In this document: positions 18,718 to 34,284 of the stretch, piece by piece | How positions within the stretch are numbered: the first letter of the stretch is position 1 | How the letters are laid out: each line of letters opens with the position of its first letter | DNA from: Agilicoccus flavus | Lineage (GTDB): Bacteria > Actinomycetota > Actinomycetes > Actinomycetales > Dermatophilaceae | Length of the DNA: 64,000 nt | Reading direction: 5' to 3' | NCBI RefSeq assembly: GCF_014857905.1 | Contig: NZ_JACYXE010000002.1 | Coordinates: 186,001 to 250,000, forward strand | Program-made: the position numbers and the translations under genes | Notes under the pieces: model-generated | The model's database searches: none | What the model was told of the DNA's origin: nothing | What the model saw: only the letters and a program-made list of their open reading frames with translations

Positions 18718-19593
18718 TCAGGCGTCGCGCGCGGCGCCGAGCACGATCTGGGCGATGCGGTCGGCGTGCGAGTAGAGCGGGAACGTGCCCGCGTCGAGCA
18801 CGGTCACGTCCACCCCGGGAAGCTCGTCGGCGAGCGTGTCGACGTCGGTGCCGCCGGGGTGGTCGAAACTGGTCTCGCCGACGACGACGTGCACGGGGAC
18901 GGGGATGCGCCCGTAGGTCGCCCGCAGCGGGACGTACGGGCCCTGCGTGGGCAGGGAGAAGGCGGTGACGAGGACGTCGGTCGTGGGGCGGTAGATCCAC
19001 CCGCCCTCCGTCTCGCGCACCCCGAACGCGATCTCGGGGCGCAGGTCGCGGTCGACGTCGAGGAGCCAGTCCCGGGTCGCTCGTTCCGTGATCGCGTCGA
19101 TGAGCTCCTCCCGTTCCTGCGGCGTCCGCGCCACCGTGTCGAGCCCGAGCCGCTCGGTCATCTGGGGCCCGAAGTCCTCGTCGATGGGGTTCTCGTGATT
19201 GAGCTCGTGCGGTTCGGCGACGGCCGGGAAGAGGCCGTTGACGAGGACGAGCGCACGGAACGCGTCGGGCCGGGCGATCGCCGCGGCGGCGGCCGCGGCG
19301 TTGGTCGCGCTCTGGGTGAGCAGCACGGGCCGGTCCAACCCCAGGGCCTGTGCGACGCGGCCGAAGTCGTCGGGGTCGGCCGAGCCGACGACGGGCTCGG
19401 CGGTGCTGCCCGCGTGCCCGCGCAGGGCGAGCGCGACGAGGCGCGCGCGGCCCCGCAGGGCGTCGGCGAGGCCCGACAACTGGAGGGGGCCGAAGCCCGG
19501 GTAGTGGGTCGCGAGCACGGCCGGGCCGTCCCCGCCGAAGTCGATCCCGGAGAGTTCTCCGCCGTCGTCCGTGCGGACACCGAATTCACGCAT
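18718..19593 (-). CDS. alpha/beta-fold hydrolase
   Basis: Cytoplasmic hydrolase of 291 residues, no signal peptide. The N-terminal strand-turn [21 protein letters not shown] holds the oxyanion region. The nucleophile elbow is [12 protein letters not shown], which lacks the usual GxSxG glycines, so catalytic competence is less certain. The late [19 protein letters not shown] (acid region) and [10 protein letters not shown] (possible His) complete the pattern. Substrate unknown. The start is the ATG at 19593 ([12 protein letters not shown]). It is convergent with the carnitine operon and divergent from metH. Confidence 0.78.
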   Translation of the reverse strand: MREFGVRTDDGGELSGIDFGGDGPAVLATHYPGFGPLQLSGLADALRGRARLVALALRGHAGSTAEPVVGSADPDDFGRVAQALGLDRPVLLTQSATNAAAAAAAIARPDAFRALVLVNGLFPAVAEPHELNHENPIDEDFGPQMTERLGLDTVARTPQEREELIDAITERATRDWLLDVDRDLRPEIAFGVRETEGGWIYRPTTDVLVTAFSLPTQGPYVPLRATYGRIPVPVHVVVGETSFDHPGGTDVDTLADELPGVDVTVLDAGTFPLYSHADRIAQIVLGAARDA

Positions 19594-19622
19594 TCCACCA
19601 TCATCGCAGCTCAGGACCCCAT

Positions 19623-19651
19623 ATGTGGGACACACGTGACCCGTCACACAT
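19623..19651. promoter_or_regulatory. possible operator in the hydrolase/metH intergenic region
   Basis: Nested inverted repeats: GTGAC-CC-GTCAC at 19636-19647 inside ATGTG...CACAT (19623-19627, 19647-19651). It sits between divergent start codons, 190 bp before metH. No named regulator can be assigned. No cobalamin or SAM riboswitch was recognised in this 249-bp gap. A TACAGT (19806-19811) may be the metH -10 box. Confidence 0.3.
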
Positions 19652-19842
19652 CGAGCTCGGCCGGCGGCCTCCCGCGGGCCGGGGCCACGCCCTCCGGCCG
19701 CGACGCCCCGCTCGTGCTCGCCGGGGCCCGCCGACGCACGCCGACGCACGCCGGGTCCCGCCGGGGGCCGCACGAGGTCCACAGGGAGCGCCCGGCGTCC
19801 GGCGATACAGTCGTGCTGCCCGCGACCCGAAGGGATCCACCT

Positions 19843-23604
<3,762 letters not shown>

Positions 23605-23608
23605 GCCG

Positions 23609-23633
23609 CCGGGCCCGGTGACCCCGGGCCCGG
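23609..23633 (+). terminator. hairpin after metH
   Basis: CCGGGCCCGG repeated as an inverted pair (10 bp) around TGACC, 4 bp after the metH stop codon. Also lies beyond the 3' end of the SNF2 gene on the other strand, so it may serve both. Confidence 0.5.
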
Positions 23634-23636
23634 CGC

Positions 23637-23681
23637 GCCGGCGCTCGCCACGCCGGCGCTCGCCACGCCGGCGCTCGCCAC
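23637..23681. repeat. 15-bp tandem repeat, three copies
   Basis: GCCGGCGCTCGCCAC occurs three times head to tail with no change, in the 109-bp gap between the convergent metH and SNF2 helicase genes. Such identical short arrays tend to change copy number between strains. Confidence 0.8.
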
Positions 23682-23713
23682 GCACGGGGCGATGCGGGCT
23701 CCCGGCCCGCGCG

Positions 23714-26700
23714 TCACGGTGCGAGCAGGGCCCGGATGTCGTCGGGCGACAGGGGCGCGGCGACGTCCGTGGCGTCGCCGACGACCTGGTCGAAGAGGTC
23801 GCGCTTGCGCTGCTGCATCGCGACGACCTTGTCCTCGATGGTCGCGTCGGCGACGAGGCGGTAGACCATGACGTGCTTGTCCTGGCCGATGCGATGGGCG
23901 CGGTCGATGGCCTGGTCCTCGGCGGCCGGGTTCCACCACGGGTCGAGGATGAAGACGTAGTCGGCCTCGGTGAGGGTCAGGCCGGTGCCGCCCGCCTTGA
24001 GGCTGATGCAGAAGACCGGGTCGTCGCCGGTGCGGAACGTCTCGATCCGCTTCGCCCGGTCCCGGGTGCGGCCGTCGAGGTAGACGTGCCCGATCCCCTC
24101 GGCGGTGAGCCGCTCGCGCACCATGCCGAGGAACCGCGTGAACTGGCTGAAGACGAGCGCGCGGTGGCCGCCGGCGACGACGTCCTCGAGCAGCTCCATG
24201 AGGACGTCGATCTTCGTGCCCGCGGCGGGCGCGCCGGTGTCGAAGGGTGCGGCGGAGGCGTCGACGAGCCCGGGTGCGAGCGCGAGGAGCCGCAGCGTCG
24301 TCAGGGACCGGAAGATGACGAGCCGGTTCTTCTCGAACCCGCCGGAGTCGAGCAGGTCGAGCACCTTCTGCCGCTCGCGGTGCAGCACGCGGTCGTAGAC
24401 GCGGCGGTGCGCGGGGGAGAGGTCCACCGAGACGACCTGCACCTGCTTGGGGGGCAGGTCGGCGGCGACGGCCTCCTTGGTGCGCCGCAGCACGAGCGGC
24501 CGCAGGTGCCGGTGCAGCCGCTCGAGCTTGGCCGGGTCGGTGCCCTCCTCGATGGGACGGCGGTAGACGTCGGCGAAGGTCTCGGGGTCGGGGAACAGGC
24601 CCGGGGCGGCGATCGACAGCAGCGACCACAGGTCCATGAGGCTGTTCTCGAGCGGCGTGCCGGTGACGACGAACCGCCGCGGCGCGCCGATGCGCCGGAT
24701 CGCGTGGTACGTCTTGCTGCGGTGGTTCTTCACGGCCTGCGCCTCGTCGAGGACGACCCCCGACCAGCGCAGTTCCGCGAACTCCGGGCCGTCGAGCCGG
24801 GCGATGGCGTACGTCGTCAGCACGAGGCGGGCGCCGCCCACCGCCTGCGCGAGGGGCGTCTTCCGGCGGCGCGTCGTCGAGGTGATCGCCGCCACCGGGA
24901 GGTCGGGGGCGAACGCGGCGGCCTGTTCCTCCCAGGCACCGACGACGCTCGTGGGCGCGACGACGAGCAGCGGCGCCCCGTCGAGGTCGCCCCGCTGCGC
25001 GGCGCGCACCGCGACCGCGAGGACCTGGAGGGTCTTGCCCAGCCCCATGTCGTCGGCGAGGACCCCGCCGAGACCGGCGTCCCAGAGCAGCGACAACCAC
25101 CGGAAGCCGTCGAGCTGGTAGGGCCGCAGCGTGGCCCGCAGCGACTCCGGCGGCGGGGACTGCGCGGCCGCGGCGGCGCCGGGGCCCGCCTCGAGCAGGG
25201 CCCCGACCGATCGCACCCACGCCGCGGACTCCTCCACGACGACGCCGATGGCCGTGAGGTCCTCCCAGAGGCCGGCGTGCACGGGCCGCACCGACAGGGT
25301 CGAGCCCTGGTGGTCGGACAGGTGCCGGGACTCCTCGATGAGTTCCCGGAGCCGGTGCAGGGCGGGGGAGGCGAGGGAGAAGTAGCGGCCCGAGTCGAGC
25401 AGCATCCGCGGCTGCCCCTTCGCGAGCGCCGTGAACAGCGCCTGGAACGGGACCCGCTCGCCGTCGACCTCGACGGACACGTCGAGGTCGAACCAGTCGG
25501 TCCGCTCCGAGCGCAGCCCAGGGCCCGCGTCGCGCACGGCGAGGCGGATCTGGGGCTCCTGTTCGGCCTCGCGGTAGTCGAGGGGGTCACCGACGACGGT
25601 GACCCGGACGTCGTCCCGCCGCGCGAGCGCCGGCAGCAGCTCGTTCGCGACGGCGATGGTGTCCTCACCGGAGAACCGCTGCACCGGCACGAGCGCCCGC
25701 CGCGGGCCCACCGGCGTCGTCAGCCCGTCCGGGGAGTCGGGGGTGGGCAACGCGTCGACGATCCGCTGCTCGGCGGCGACGTCGCGGGCCACGTCGTCGG
25801 GGCCCGCGCCGGCGGGGCGCGCCCGCGGCGGGACGACGGGCACGTCGTAGACGTGTTCGCCCACGACGTACCGGAACCCCCAGCGCAGGAGCACCTGGTG
25901 ACCCTCCTCGAAGCGGGCCTCGAGGGTGAGCACGGGGGGTTCGGGGGCCGGCAGGTCGAGGTCGTGCTCGAGCAGGACCGTGCCCGCCCGCAGTTGCGGG
26001 TAGTAGGCGGCGGTGAAGCGGTCGACGTCGCCGGCCGGGACGTGCACCGTCTCGGGGCCGAGGACGAGCCCCTCCTCGACCGGGCGCAGCCGGGCGTCGA
26101 GCCCGGCGACGACGAGGTCGACCCCCGCGCCGTCGCCCCCCGCCCGCGCGGCCCCGTGGTGCGTCCCGGCGGACCCCGACCCGAGGAACGCGACCCCGTG
26201 CGGCGGGGAGCCGCACCACATGACGTCGCGGGCCGGCCGTGACACCCCGTCGAGGAGCACGCGGGGGGCCAGGGACAGCCCGCCGTCGGGCGCCCGCCGC
26301 ACGTCGATCCCGAACCGGGCCTCGTCCGGGGCCAGCCGGACCGCGGTCACGCTCCGGTCGGCGGGAACGAACTCGACCCCCACTCCGGCGGCCTCGGCGA
26401 GCAGCGCCCACACGGCGGGGCCGAGGCCGTCGACCTCGAGGTGGTCGGGCGCGCGCACGTAGGCGTAGCGGTTGACCGGGCGCAGGGCGGCGAGGCGGCG
26501 CAGCACCTCGAGGTGGGCGGCGTCGGCGCGGCCGGGGAGGAGCCGGTCGAGGTCCTCCCAAGCGGCGCCGGTGCGGCCCCACCGGCCGGTGCGGGTCCGC
26601 CGCAGCGGGCGCAGGCGCAGGCGCGGCTCCCGCGACGGCGGCCGCGCGCCCCACCGGTCGGCGGCGGGCGGGACGCCGAGCGAGAAGCCGAGCGCGAGCG

Positions 26701-27223
26701 GCTCGCCCACGTCGGCCGAGCCGGGGTGCGGGCCGGTGGGGGCCTGCAGCGCGTGCCGGAGCAGGGCCTCCCAGGCCGGCACGTCCGAGGTCCCGTCCGG
26801 GTCGGTCGTCGTGGCGTCCGCCGTCGCGGGGTGGCGGGCCAGAACGGGACCGTCGGCCCCCGTCGAGGTCGCCGCGCCGTCCGCCGTCAGCCCGGCCAGG
26901 GCCCGGGCGCGCAGCACGACGGCGACGACGTGCTTGCAGTCGGACCGCATCGGGCAGGAACACCGGCTGCTCAGGCCCGCCCGCGCCCCGCCGCCCCGGT
27001 TCGCGGGCGCTCCCGCGAGCACGAGCGTCTGGTAGGGGAGGGCATCGCCGCCCGCGACCCGGGCCGTGACGAGGCGGCCGTGGTCGCCGGTCTCGAGGGC
27101 GCCGACCCGCCCCGCCCGCGCGTACGCCCGGCCGCGCTCGAACGTCGCCTCGCCGAAGCGGCGCAGCAGCGCCGCGTCGTCCAACGACGCGAGCCAGGCG
27201 GCGTCGAGCAGGGGCGGCACCAT
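23714..27223 (-). CDS. SNF2-family DEAD/DEAH-box helicase with SWIM zinc finger
   Basis: Large ATP-dependent DNA translocase of about 1169 residues, in the RapA/HepA-like bacterial SNF2 group. An N-terminal SWIM zinc finger is seen in SRCSCPMRSDCKHVVAVVL (CxCxnCxH). A long middle region precedes the helicase core: Walker A DDMGLGKTLQVLAVAV, DExx box as VVLDEAQAVKNH, then VTGTPLENSLMDLW. The second RecA lobe ends with GGTGLTLTEADYVFILDPWW and IDRAHRIGQ. Role in RNA polymerase recycling or DNA repair is inferred from family only. The start is MVPPLLDAAW at 27223; an in-frame GTG at 27247 gives 8 more residues. No partner genes nearby. Confidence 0.93.
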   Translation of the reverse strand: MVPPLLDAAWLASLDDAALLRRFGEATFERGRAYARAGRVGALETGDHGRLVTARVAGGDALPYQTLVLAGAPANRGGGARAGLSSRCSCPMRSDCKHVVAVVLRARALAGLTADGAATSTGADGPVLARHPATADATTTDPDGTSDVPAWEALLRHALQAPTGPHPGSADVGEPLALGFSLGVPPAADRWGARPPSREPRLRLRPLRRTRTGRWGRTGAAWEDLDRLLPGRADAAHLEVLRRLAALRPVNRYAYVRAPDHLEVDGLGPAVWALLAEAAGVGVEFVPADRSVTAVRLAPDEARFGIDVRRAPDGGLSLAPRVLLDGVSRPARDVMWCGSPPHGVAFLGSGSAGTHHGAARAGGDGAGVDLVVAGLDARLRPVEEGLVLGPETVHVPAGDVDRFTAAYYPQLRAGTVLLEHDLDLPAPEPPVLTLEARFEEGHQVLLRWGFRYVVGEHVYDVPVVPPRARPAGAGPDDVARDVAAEQRIVDALPTPDSPDGLTTPVGPRRALVPVQRFSGEDTIAVANELLPALARRDDVRVTVVGDPLDYREAEQEPQIRLAVRDAGPGLRSERTDWFDLDVSVEVDGERVPFQALFTALAKGQPRMLLDSGRYFSLASPALHRLRELIEESRHLSDHQGSTLSVRPVHAGLWEDLTAIGVVVEESAAWVRSVGALLEAGPGAAAAAQSPPPESLRATLRPYQLDGFRWLSLLWDAGLGGVLADDMGLGKTLQVLAVAVRAAQRGDLDGAPLLVVAPTSVVGAWEEQAAAFAPDLPVAAITSTTRRRKTPLAQAVGGARLVLTTYAIARLDGPEFAELRWSGVVLDEAQAVKNHRSKTYHAIRRIGAPRRFVVTGTPLENSLMDLWSLLSIAAPGLFPDPETFADVYRRPIEEGTDPAKLERLHRHLRPLVLRRTKEAVAADLPPKQVQVVSVDLSPAHRRVYDRVLHRERQKVLDLLDSGGFEKNRLVIFRSLTTLRLLALAPGLVDASAAPFDTGAPAAGTKIDVLMELLEDVVAGGHRALVFSQFTRFLGMVRERLTAEGIGHVYLDGRTRDRAKRIETFRTGDDPVFCISLKAGGTGLTLTEADYVFILDPWWNPAAEDQAIDRAHRIGQDKHVMVYRLVADATIEDKVVAMQQRKRDLFDQVVGDATDVAAPLSPDDIRALLAP

Positions 27224-27309
27224 GCCCTGCACGATAGGGGCCGCCACCGACAGTGACGACGCGCCGGGTCATCGAGGTCGAGACCCGGCGCGGAGCCTGC
27301 AGGGCCGGG

Positions 27310-28095
27310 TCAGCCGACCCGGGCGCGCCAGGGACCGACCTCGACGATGGCGCCGTCGACGACGTCGAACGGGGCAGGGGCGCGGTCGAGGGGCACGTCG
27401 GCCGTCGCGGGCGACGAGGTGAGTCGGAGGACGAGCCGCTGCGGGGTCTGCTGGTCGGCCGCGGTGCGGTAGCCGCGCCACCACATCGTGAACGCCGCCC
27501 CCTCGCCGGGGTCGAGACCCACGGGGCGGGCCGTCTCCGGGGCGCCGGAAGGCTCGAGGCGGCCGGGGTCGTCGGTGCGCTGCACCGTGAGGGCGAGGGG
27601 CCCGCCCTGTTCGAGCCGCACCTCCGGGTAGCCGGACAGGCTGCAGCGCCGACCGGAGCTGTTCGTCGCGACCACCCTCGTCCACGTATTGCCGACGGCG
27701 GCGTCCCACCCGTCGTTCGTCAGGCGGAGGTCGTCGAGCGTGCAGGTGCCCGCGCCGCCGGCGGGGGCGGGCGTCGCCCGGGTCGCCGGGGGAGGTGGCG
27801 GCGGGGCGGCGGCGGTCGGCACCGGGTCCGGCGTCGCGCGGAGCTGCGGCGGCGCGGACCACCTCGGGGCCGGCGGCGCGGCGAGGAGGATCGCCAGGGC
27901 CGTGCCGAGCAGACCCGCCCCGACGATCCCGGCCGCGATCCACCGGGACCGCGCTCGCCGCCGTTCTGCTCCCGGCCGCGCGTCCTGGCGCGGCCCGATC
28001 GGATCGGGCCCGCCGATGACGGGCAGCTCGGCGACCCCCGGCCGCCGGAGCGGCTCGCGCGCGTCGTCCGACGTCCGCGTCCGACCTCGATCCAC
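27310..28095 (-). CDS. membrane-anchored DUF4232 protein
   Basis: 261 residues: a cytoplasmic Arg-rich segment, one membrane segment (WIAAGIVGAGLLGTALAILLAA), a Pro/Ala linker (PTAAAPPPPPPATRATPAP), then an extracellular DUF4232 domain of about 140 residues. That domain carries the family's GTCTLDDLRL, ATNSSGRRCSLSGYPEV and FTMWWRGY. DUF4232 proteins are exported actinobacterial proteins of unknown function. The GTG start has a GGAAGG site upstream. The 151-bp gap to the ABC-F gene shows nothing clear. Confidence 0.82.
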   Translation of the reverse strand: MDRGRTRTSDDAREPLRRPGVAELPVIGGPDPIGPRQDARPGAERRRARSRWIAAGIVGAGLLGTALAILLAAPPAPRWSAPPQLRATPDPVPTAAAPPPPPPATRATPAPAGGAGTCTLDDLRLTNDGWDAAVGNTWTRVVATNSSGRRCSLSGYPEVRLEQGGPLALTVQRTDDPGRLEPSGAPETARPVGLDPGEGAAFTMWWRGYRTAADQQTPQRLVLRLTSSPATADVPLDRAPAPFDVVDGAIVEVGPWRARVG

Positions 28096-28246
28096 GTCGG
28101 TGCCCCTTCCCCCCGCCGACCGCGACCCCCGCGCCGGTCCTGCGGATGGTCCCGGACGGACCCGTGAGCCCCCTGAGGGCCCGGTGCGCGGGCGCTGGGC
28201 ACCGCGCGTGGCGAGGGTGGCCCTGGTCAGGGCGCAGCGGACCGGG

Positions 28247-29917
28247 TCAGGGGGCCCGGTCGGGCTCGATCTCGGTGACGGTGCCGCCCTCCACGTGCAG
28301 GCGGCGGGTGAGCCGGACCGACTCGAGCATGCGGCGGTCGTGGGTGACGAGCAGGAGCGTGCCGTCGAACGACTCGAGCGCGCTCTCGAGCTGCTCGATC
28401 GCCGGCAGGTCGAGGTGGTTGGTCGGCTCGTCGAGGACGAGCAGGTTGGTCCCGCGCGCCTGCAGGAGCGCGAGCGCGGCCCGGGTGCGTTCCCCGGGGC
28501 TGAGGGAGGCGGCGGGCCGGTCGACGTGGTCGCCCTTGAGGCCGAACTTCGCGAGCAGGGTCCGGACGTCGGCGTCGGACCAGTCGGGCATCTCCCGCCC
28601 GAACGCGCGGGCCAGGGCCGTGTCGTCGGCGAACGCCGCCCGCGCCTGGTCGATCTCGCCGACGTGGACGCGCGAGCCGAGGGACGCCTCGCCCTCATCG
28701 GGGGCGATCCGACCGAGCAGGAGCGCGAGCAGGGTCGTCTTGCCCGCGCCGTTGGGCCCCGTCACGGCGACCCGATCCCGGACGTCGAGGTGCAGGTCGA
28801 CCGGGCCGAGCTCGAACGCCCCCCGCCGCACGCGGGCGCCGCGCGCACTCGCGACGACGTCGCCGGACCGCTCGGCCGCGGCGATGTCGAACTGGAGTCG
28901 CCACTCCTTGCGCGGCTCGACGACCTCGTCGAGCCGCTCGATCATCCGGTCGGTCTGCCGCGCCTTGGCCGCCTGCTTCTCGCTCGTCGCGCGCTGGTGG
29001 GCGCGGATCGACTTGTCGCGCTCCTGGCCCGAGCGGGCCTTGGCCTTGCGCGCCACCTGCTTCGTGCCCTTGTCGAGCCACGCCCGCTGGCGGCGGGCGC
29101 GTTCCTGCAGCGACGACTTACGGGCCGCGTACTCGTCGTAGGCCTCGCGCGCGTGGCGGCGGGCGATGCTCCGCTCCTCGAGGTAGGCGTCGTAGCTGCC
29201 CCCGTACACCGCCACGCGCTCGAGGCTGCGGTCGATCTCGACGACGGAGTCGACGGTGCGGGAAAGGAACTCGCGGTCGTGGCTGACGAGGACGACGGGC
29301 GCGGGGGCGTCGAGGACGAAGTCCTCCAGCCGCGCGAGGCCCGCCGCGTCGAGGTCGTTCGTCGGCTCGTCGAGCAGGTAGGCGTCGTAGCGCGACACGA
29401 GCAGGGCCGCGAGCCCGACCCGCGCGCCCTGGCCCCCGGAGAGGGTGGTGACGACCGCGTCGGGCCCGACGTCGAGGCCGAGGTCGGCCAGCACCGCGTC
29501 GAGCCGTTCCTCGACGTCGGCCCCGCCGAGGGCGAGCCACGCCTCGAGGGCCGTCGCGTAGGCGTCGTCGGCGCCGGCCACGCCGTCGGCGAGGCGCTGC
29601 GCCCAGGTGTCCATCGCCTCCTGCGCGTCCGCGACGCCGGTCCGGCGCCGCACGAGCTCGACGACCGACTCCCCGGGCACGCGCTCGACCTGCTGGGCGA
29701 GATGGCCGAGACGGGCGTCCCGGGGGGAGACCTCGATCCGGCCCCGCTGCGGGCTCTCGAGTCCGGCGAGGAGGCGCAGCAGCGTCGACTTCCCGGACCC
29801 GTTCGGCCCGACGAGACCGACGACGTCCCCGGGCGCGACGACGAGATCGAGACCGGAGAAGAGGAGGCGGTCCCCGTGGCCCGCGGCGACCCCGCGGGCC
29901 TGGAGGGTGGCGCTCAC
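28247..29917 (-). CDS. ABC-F family ribosome-associated ATPase
   Basis: Soluble protein with two ABC ATPase domains and no membrane part (556 residues), so ABC-F. Domain 1 has GPNGSGKSTLL, LSGGQGARV and LLDEPTNDLD. The linker between the domains (about residues 240-330) is a long, strongly basic helical hairpin (RKSSLQERARRQRAWLDKGT, KQVARKAKARSGQ), as in ABC-F P-site tRNA interaction motifs. Domain 2 has GPNGAGKTTLL, LSPGERTR and LVLDEPTNHLD. ABC-F members either protect ribosomes from antibiotics or tune translation; which one is not decidable here. Overlaps tetR by 4 bp, so co-transcribed with its probable regulator. Confidence 0.92.
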   Translation of the reverse strand: MSATLQARGVAAGHGDRLLFSGLDLVVAPGDVVGLVGPNGSGKSTLLRLLAGLESPQRGRIEVSPRDARLGHLAQQVERVPGESVVELVRRRTGVADAQEAMDTWAQRLADGVAGADDAYATALEAWLALGGADVEERLDAVLADLGLDVGPDAVVTTLSGGQGARVGLAALLVSRYDAYLLDEPTNDLDAAGLARLEDFVLDAPAPVVLVSHDREFLSRTVDSVVEIDRSLERVAVYGGSYDAYLEERSIARRHAREAYDEYAARKSSLQERARRQRAWLDKGTKQVARKAKARSGQERDKSIRAHQRATSEKQAAKARQTDRMIERLDEVVEPRKEWRLQFDIAAAERSGDVVASARGARVRRGAFELGPVDLHLDVRDRVAVTGPNGAGKTTLLALLLGRIAPDEGEASLGSRVHVGEIDQARAAFADDTALARAFGREMPDWSDADVRTLLAKFGLKGDHVDRPAASLSPGERTRAALALLQARGTNLLVLDEPTNHLDLPAIEQLESALESFDGTLLLVTHDRRMLESVRLTRRLHVEGGTVTEIEPDRAP

Positions 29918-30564
29918 CCGGCGCGGCGCAGGCCGGTGCCGCGGCCGGACCGGTCCTCGCGGTGGCCGAGCATGCCGAGGACCAGCCGCCGGTACTGCGC
30001 GGCGATGTGGGCCACCTCGTCGGCGTCGTCGGTGCGGTACCAGCGACAGCAGTCCGAGATCAGAGAGGTGATCGCGACCGCGGTGACCGGGACGTCGACC
30101 GGGTCGAAGATCCCCGCGGCGATGCCGCGCTCGATGGTGTCGGCGATCCGGGAGGTGACCTCCCCGCGCATGCGCAGGATCTCGTCCTGGTGGTCGGGGC
30201 CCAGCCGCTCGACCTCGTTGTTGATGACGCGGGCGACGTCGTGCCGGTCGAGGTGCCCGGCGACGACCCCCTCCGCCAGCGCGCCCATCTGCTCGGCCGG
30301 GTCGTCGGAGACCTCGAGCGCCTCCCGGACCAGCCCGTCGACGAACTGGTGGCCGCCGAGGGAGATGACGTAGAGCAACTGCTCCTTGCTGCGGAAGTGC
30401 ACGTACAGCGACGCGGGGGACAGGCCGACCTCGCTCGCGATGTCGCGGGTGGTCGTGCCGTCGAAACCCCGTTCGGCGAAGATCTTCATGCCCGCCTCGA
30501 TGAGGCGCCGCCGCGCGGGGTCGCCGGGGGCGGTCGAGCGCTGTCGGCTCTTGGTGGCCACCAT
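29914..30564 (-). CDS. TetR-family transcriptional regulator
   Basis: About 216 residues. The N-terminal HTH (residues about 18-63) is clear: RRRLIEAGMKIFAERGFDGTTTRDIASEVGLSPASLYVHFRSKEQLL. The C-terminal ligand domain is all-helical, with LISDCCRWYRTDDADEVAHIA matching the TetR_C group that includes KstR2-type regulators (inferred). An AGAGGA site precedes the ATG; the GTG one codon earlier (30567) is an alternative. Gene order tetR then ABC-F with a 4-bp overlap suggests autoregulation of both by the palindrome at 30675-30690. Confidence 0.9.
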   Translation of the reverse strand: MVATKSRQRSTAPGDPARRRLIEAGMKIFAERGFDGTTTRDIASEVGLSPASLYVHFRSKEQLLYVISLGGHQFVDGLVREALEVSDDPAEQMGALAEGVVAGHLDRHDVARVINNEVERLGPDHQDEILRMRGEVTSRIADTIERGIAAGIFDPVDVPVTAVAITSLISDCCRWYRTDDADEVAHIAAQYRRLVLGMLGHREDRSGRGTGLRRAG

Positions 30565-30674
30565 CACGTCCTCTCCGCGGTCGAGGCGGGCCGGCGTTCC
30601 GACCCCACCCTCGCCGTTGCTGCTGTCCGTTCCGGTGATCCCCCGCCGGTCGGACGGTCGACCTGTTGGTCCAG

Positions 30675-30690
30675 CATACCGACCGGTATG
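30675..30690. promoter_or_regulatory. TetR-type operator palindrome
   Basis: CATACCG-AC-CGGTATG: perfect 7-bp arms around 2 nt, about 110 bp upstream of tetR. This is the usual size and shape of a TetR-family operator. A second, weaker dyad (AGCAATCGCT, 30691-30700) adjoins it. The most economical reading is autoregulation of tetR and the ABC-F gene, but the divergent MetE-like gene could also be affected. Confidence 0.6.
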
Positions 30691-30781
30691 AGCAATCGCT
30701 TAGTCACGCTCGCGTCGAGTTGCGCGAACTCGACGACGCCGCGCGGGGATCCGGCGACGGACCGACCGGAGGCGCCCCGTC

Positions 30782-30787
30782 TAGGGT
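30782..30787 (+). promoter_or_regulatory. candidate -10 box (TAGGGT) for the MetE-like gene
   Basis: TAGGGT ends 6 nt before GTG 30794, so transcription would begin at the start codon. No clear -35 is visible. Confidence 0.5.
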
Positions 30788-30793
30788 GGCGGG

Positions 30794-34271
<3,478 letters not shown>

Positions 34272-34284
34272 ACGGGCGCGCATC

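Noticed and set aside
19594-19842. Cobalamin or SAM riboswitch before metH
   Set aside because: No B12-box-like or SAM-type conserved core could be found; only a small dyad is present.
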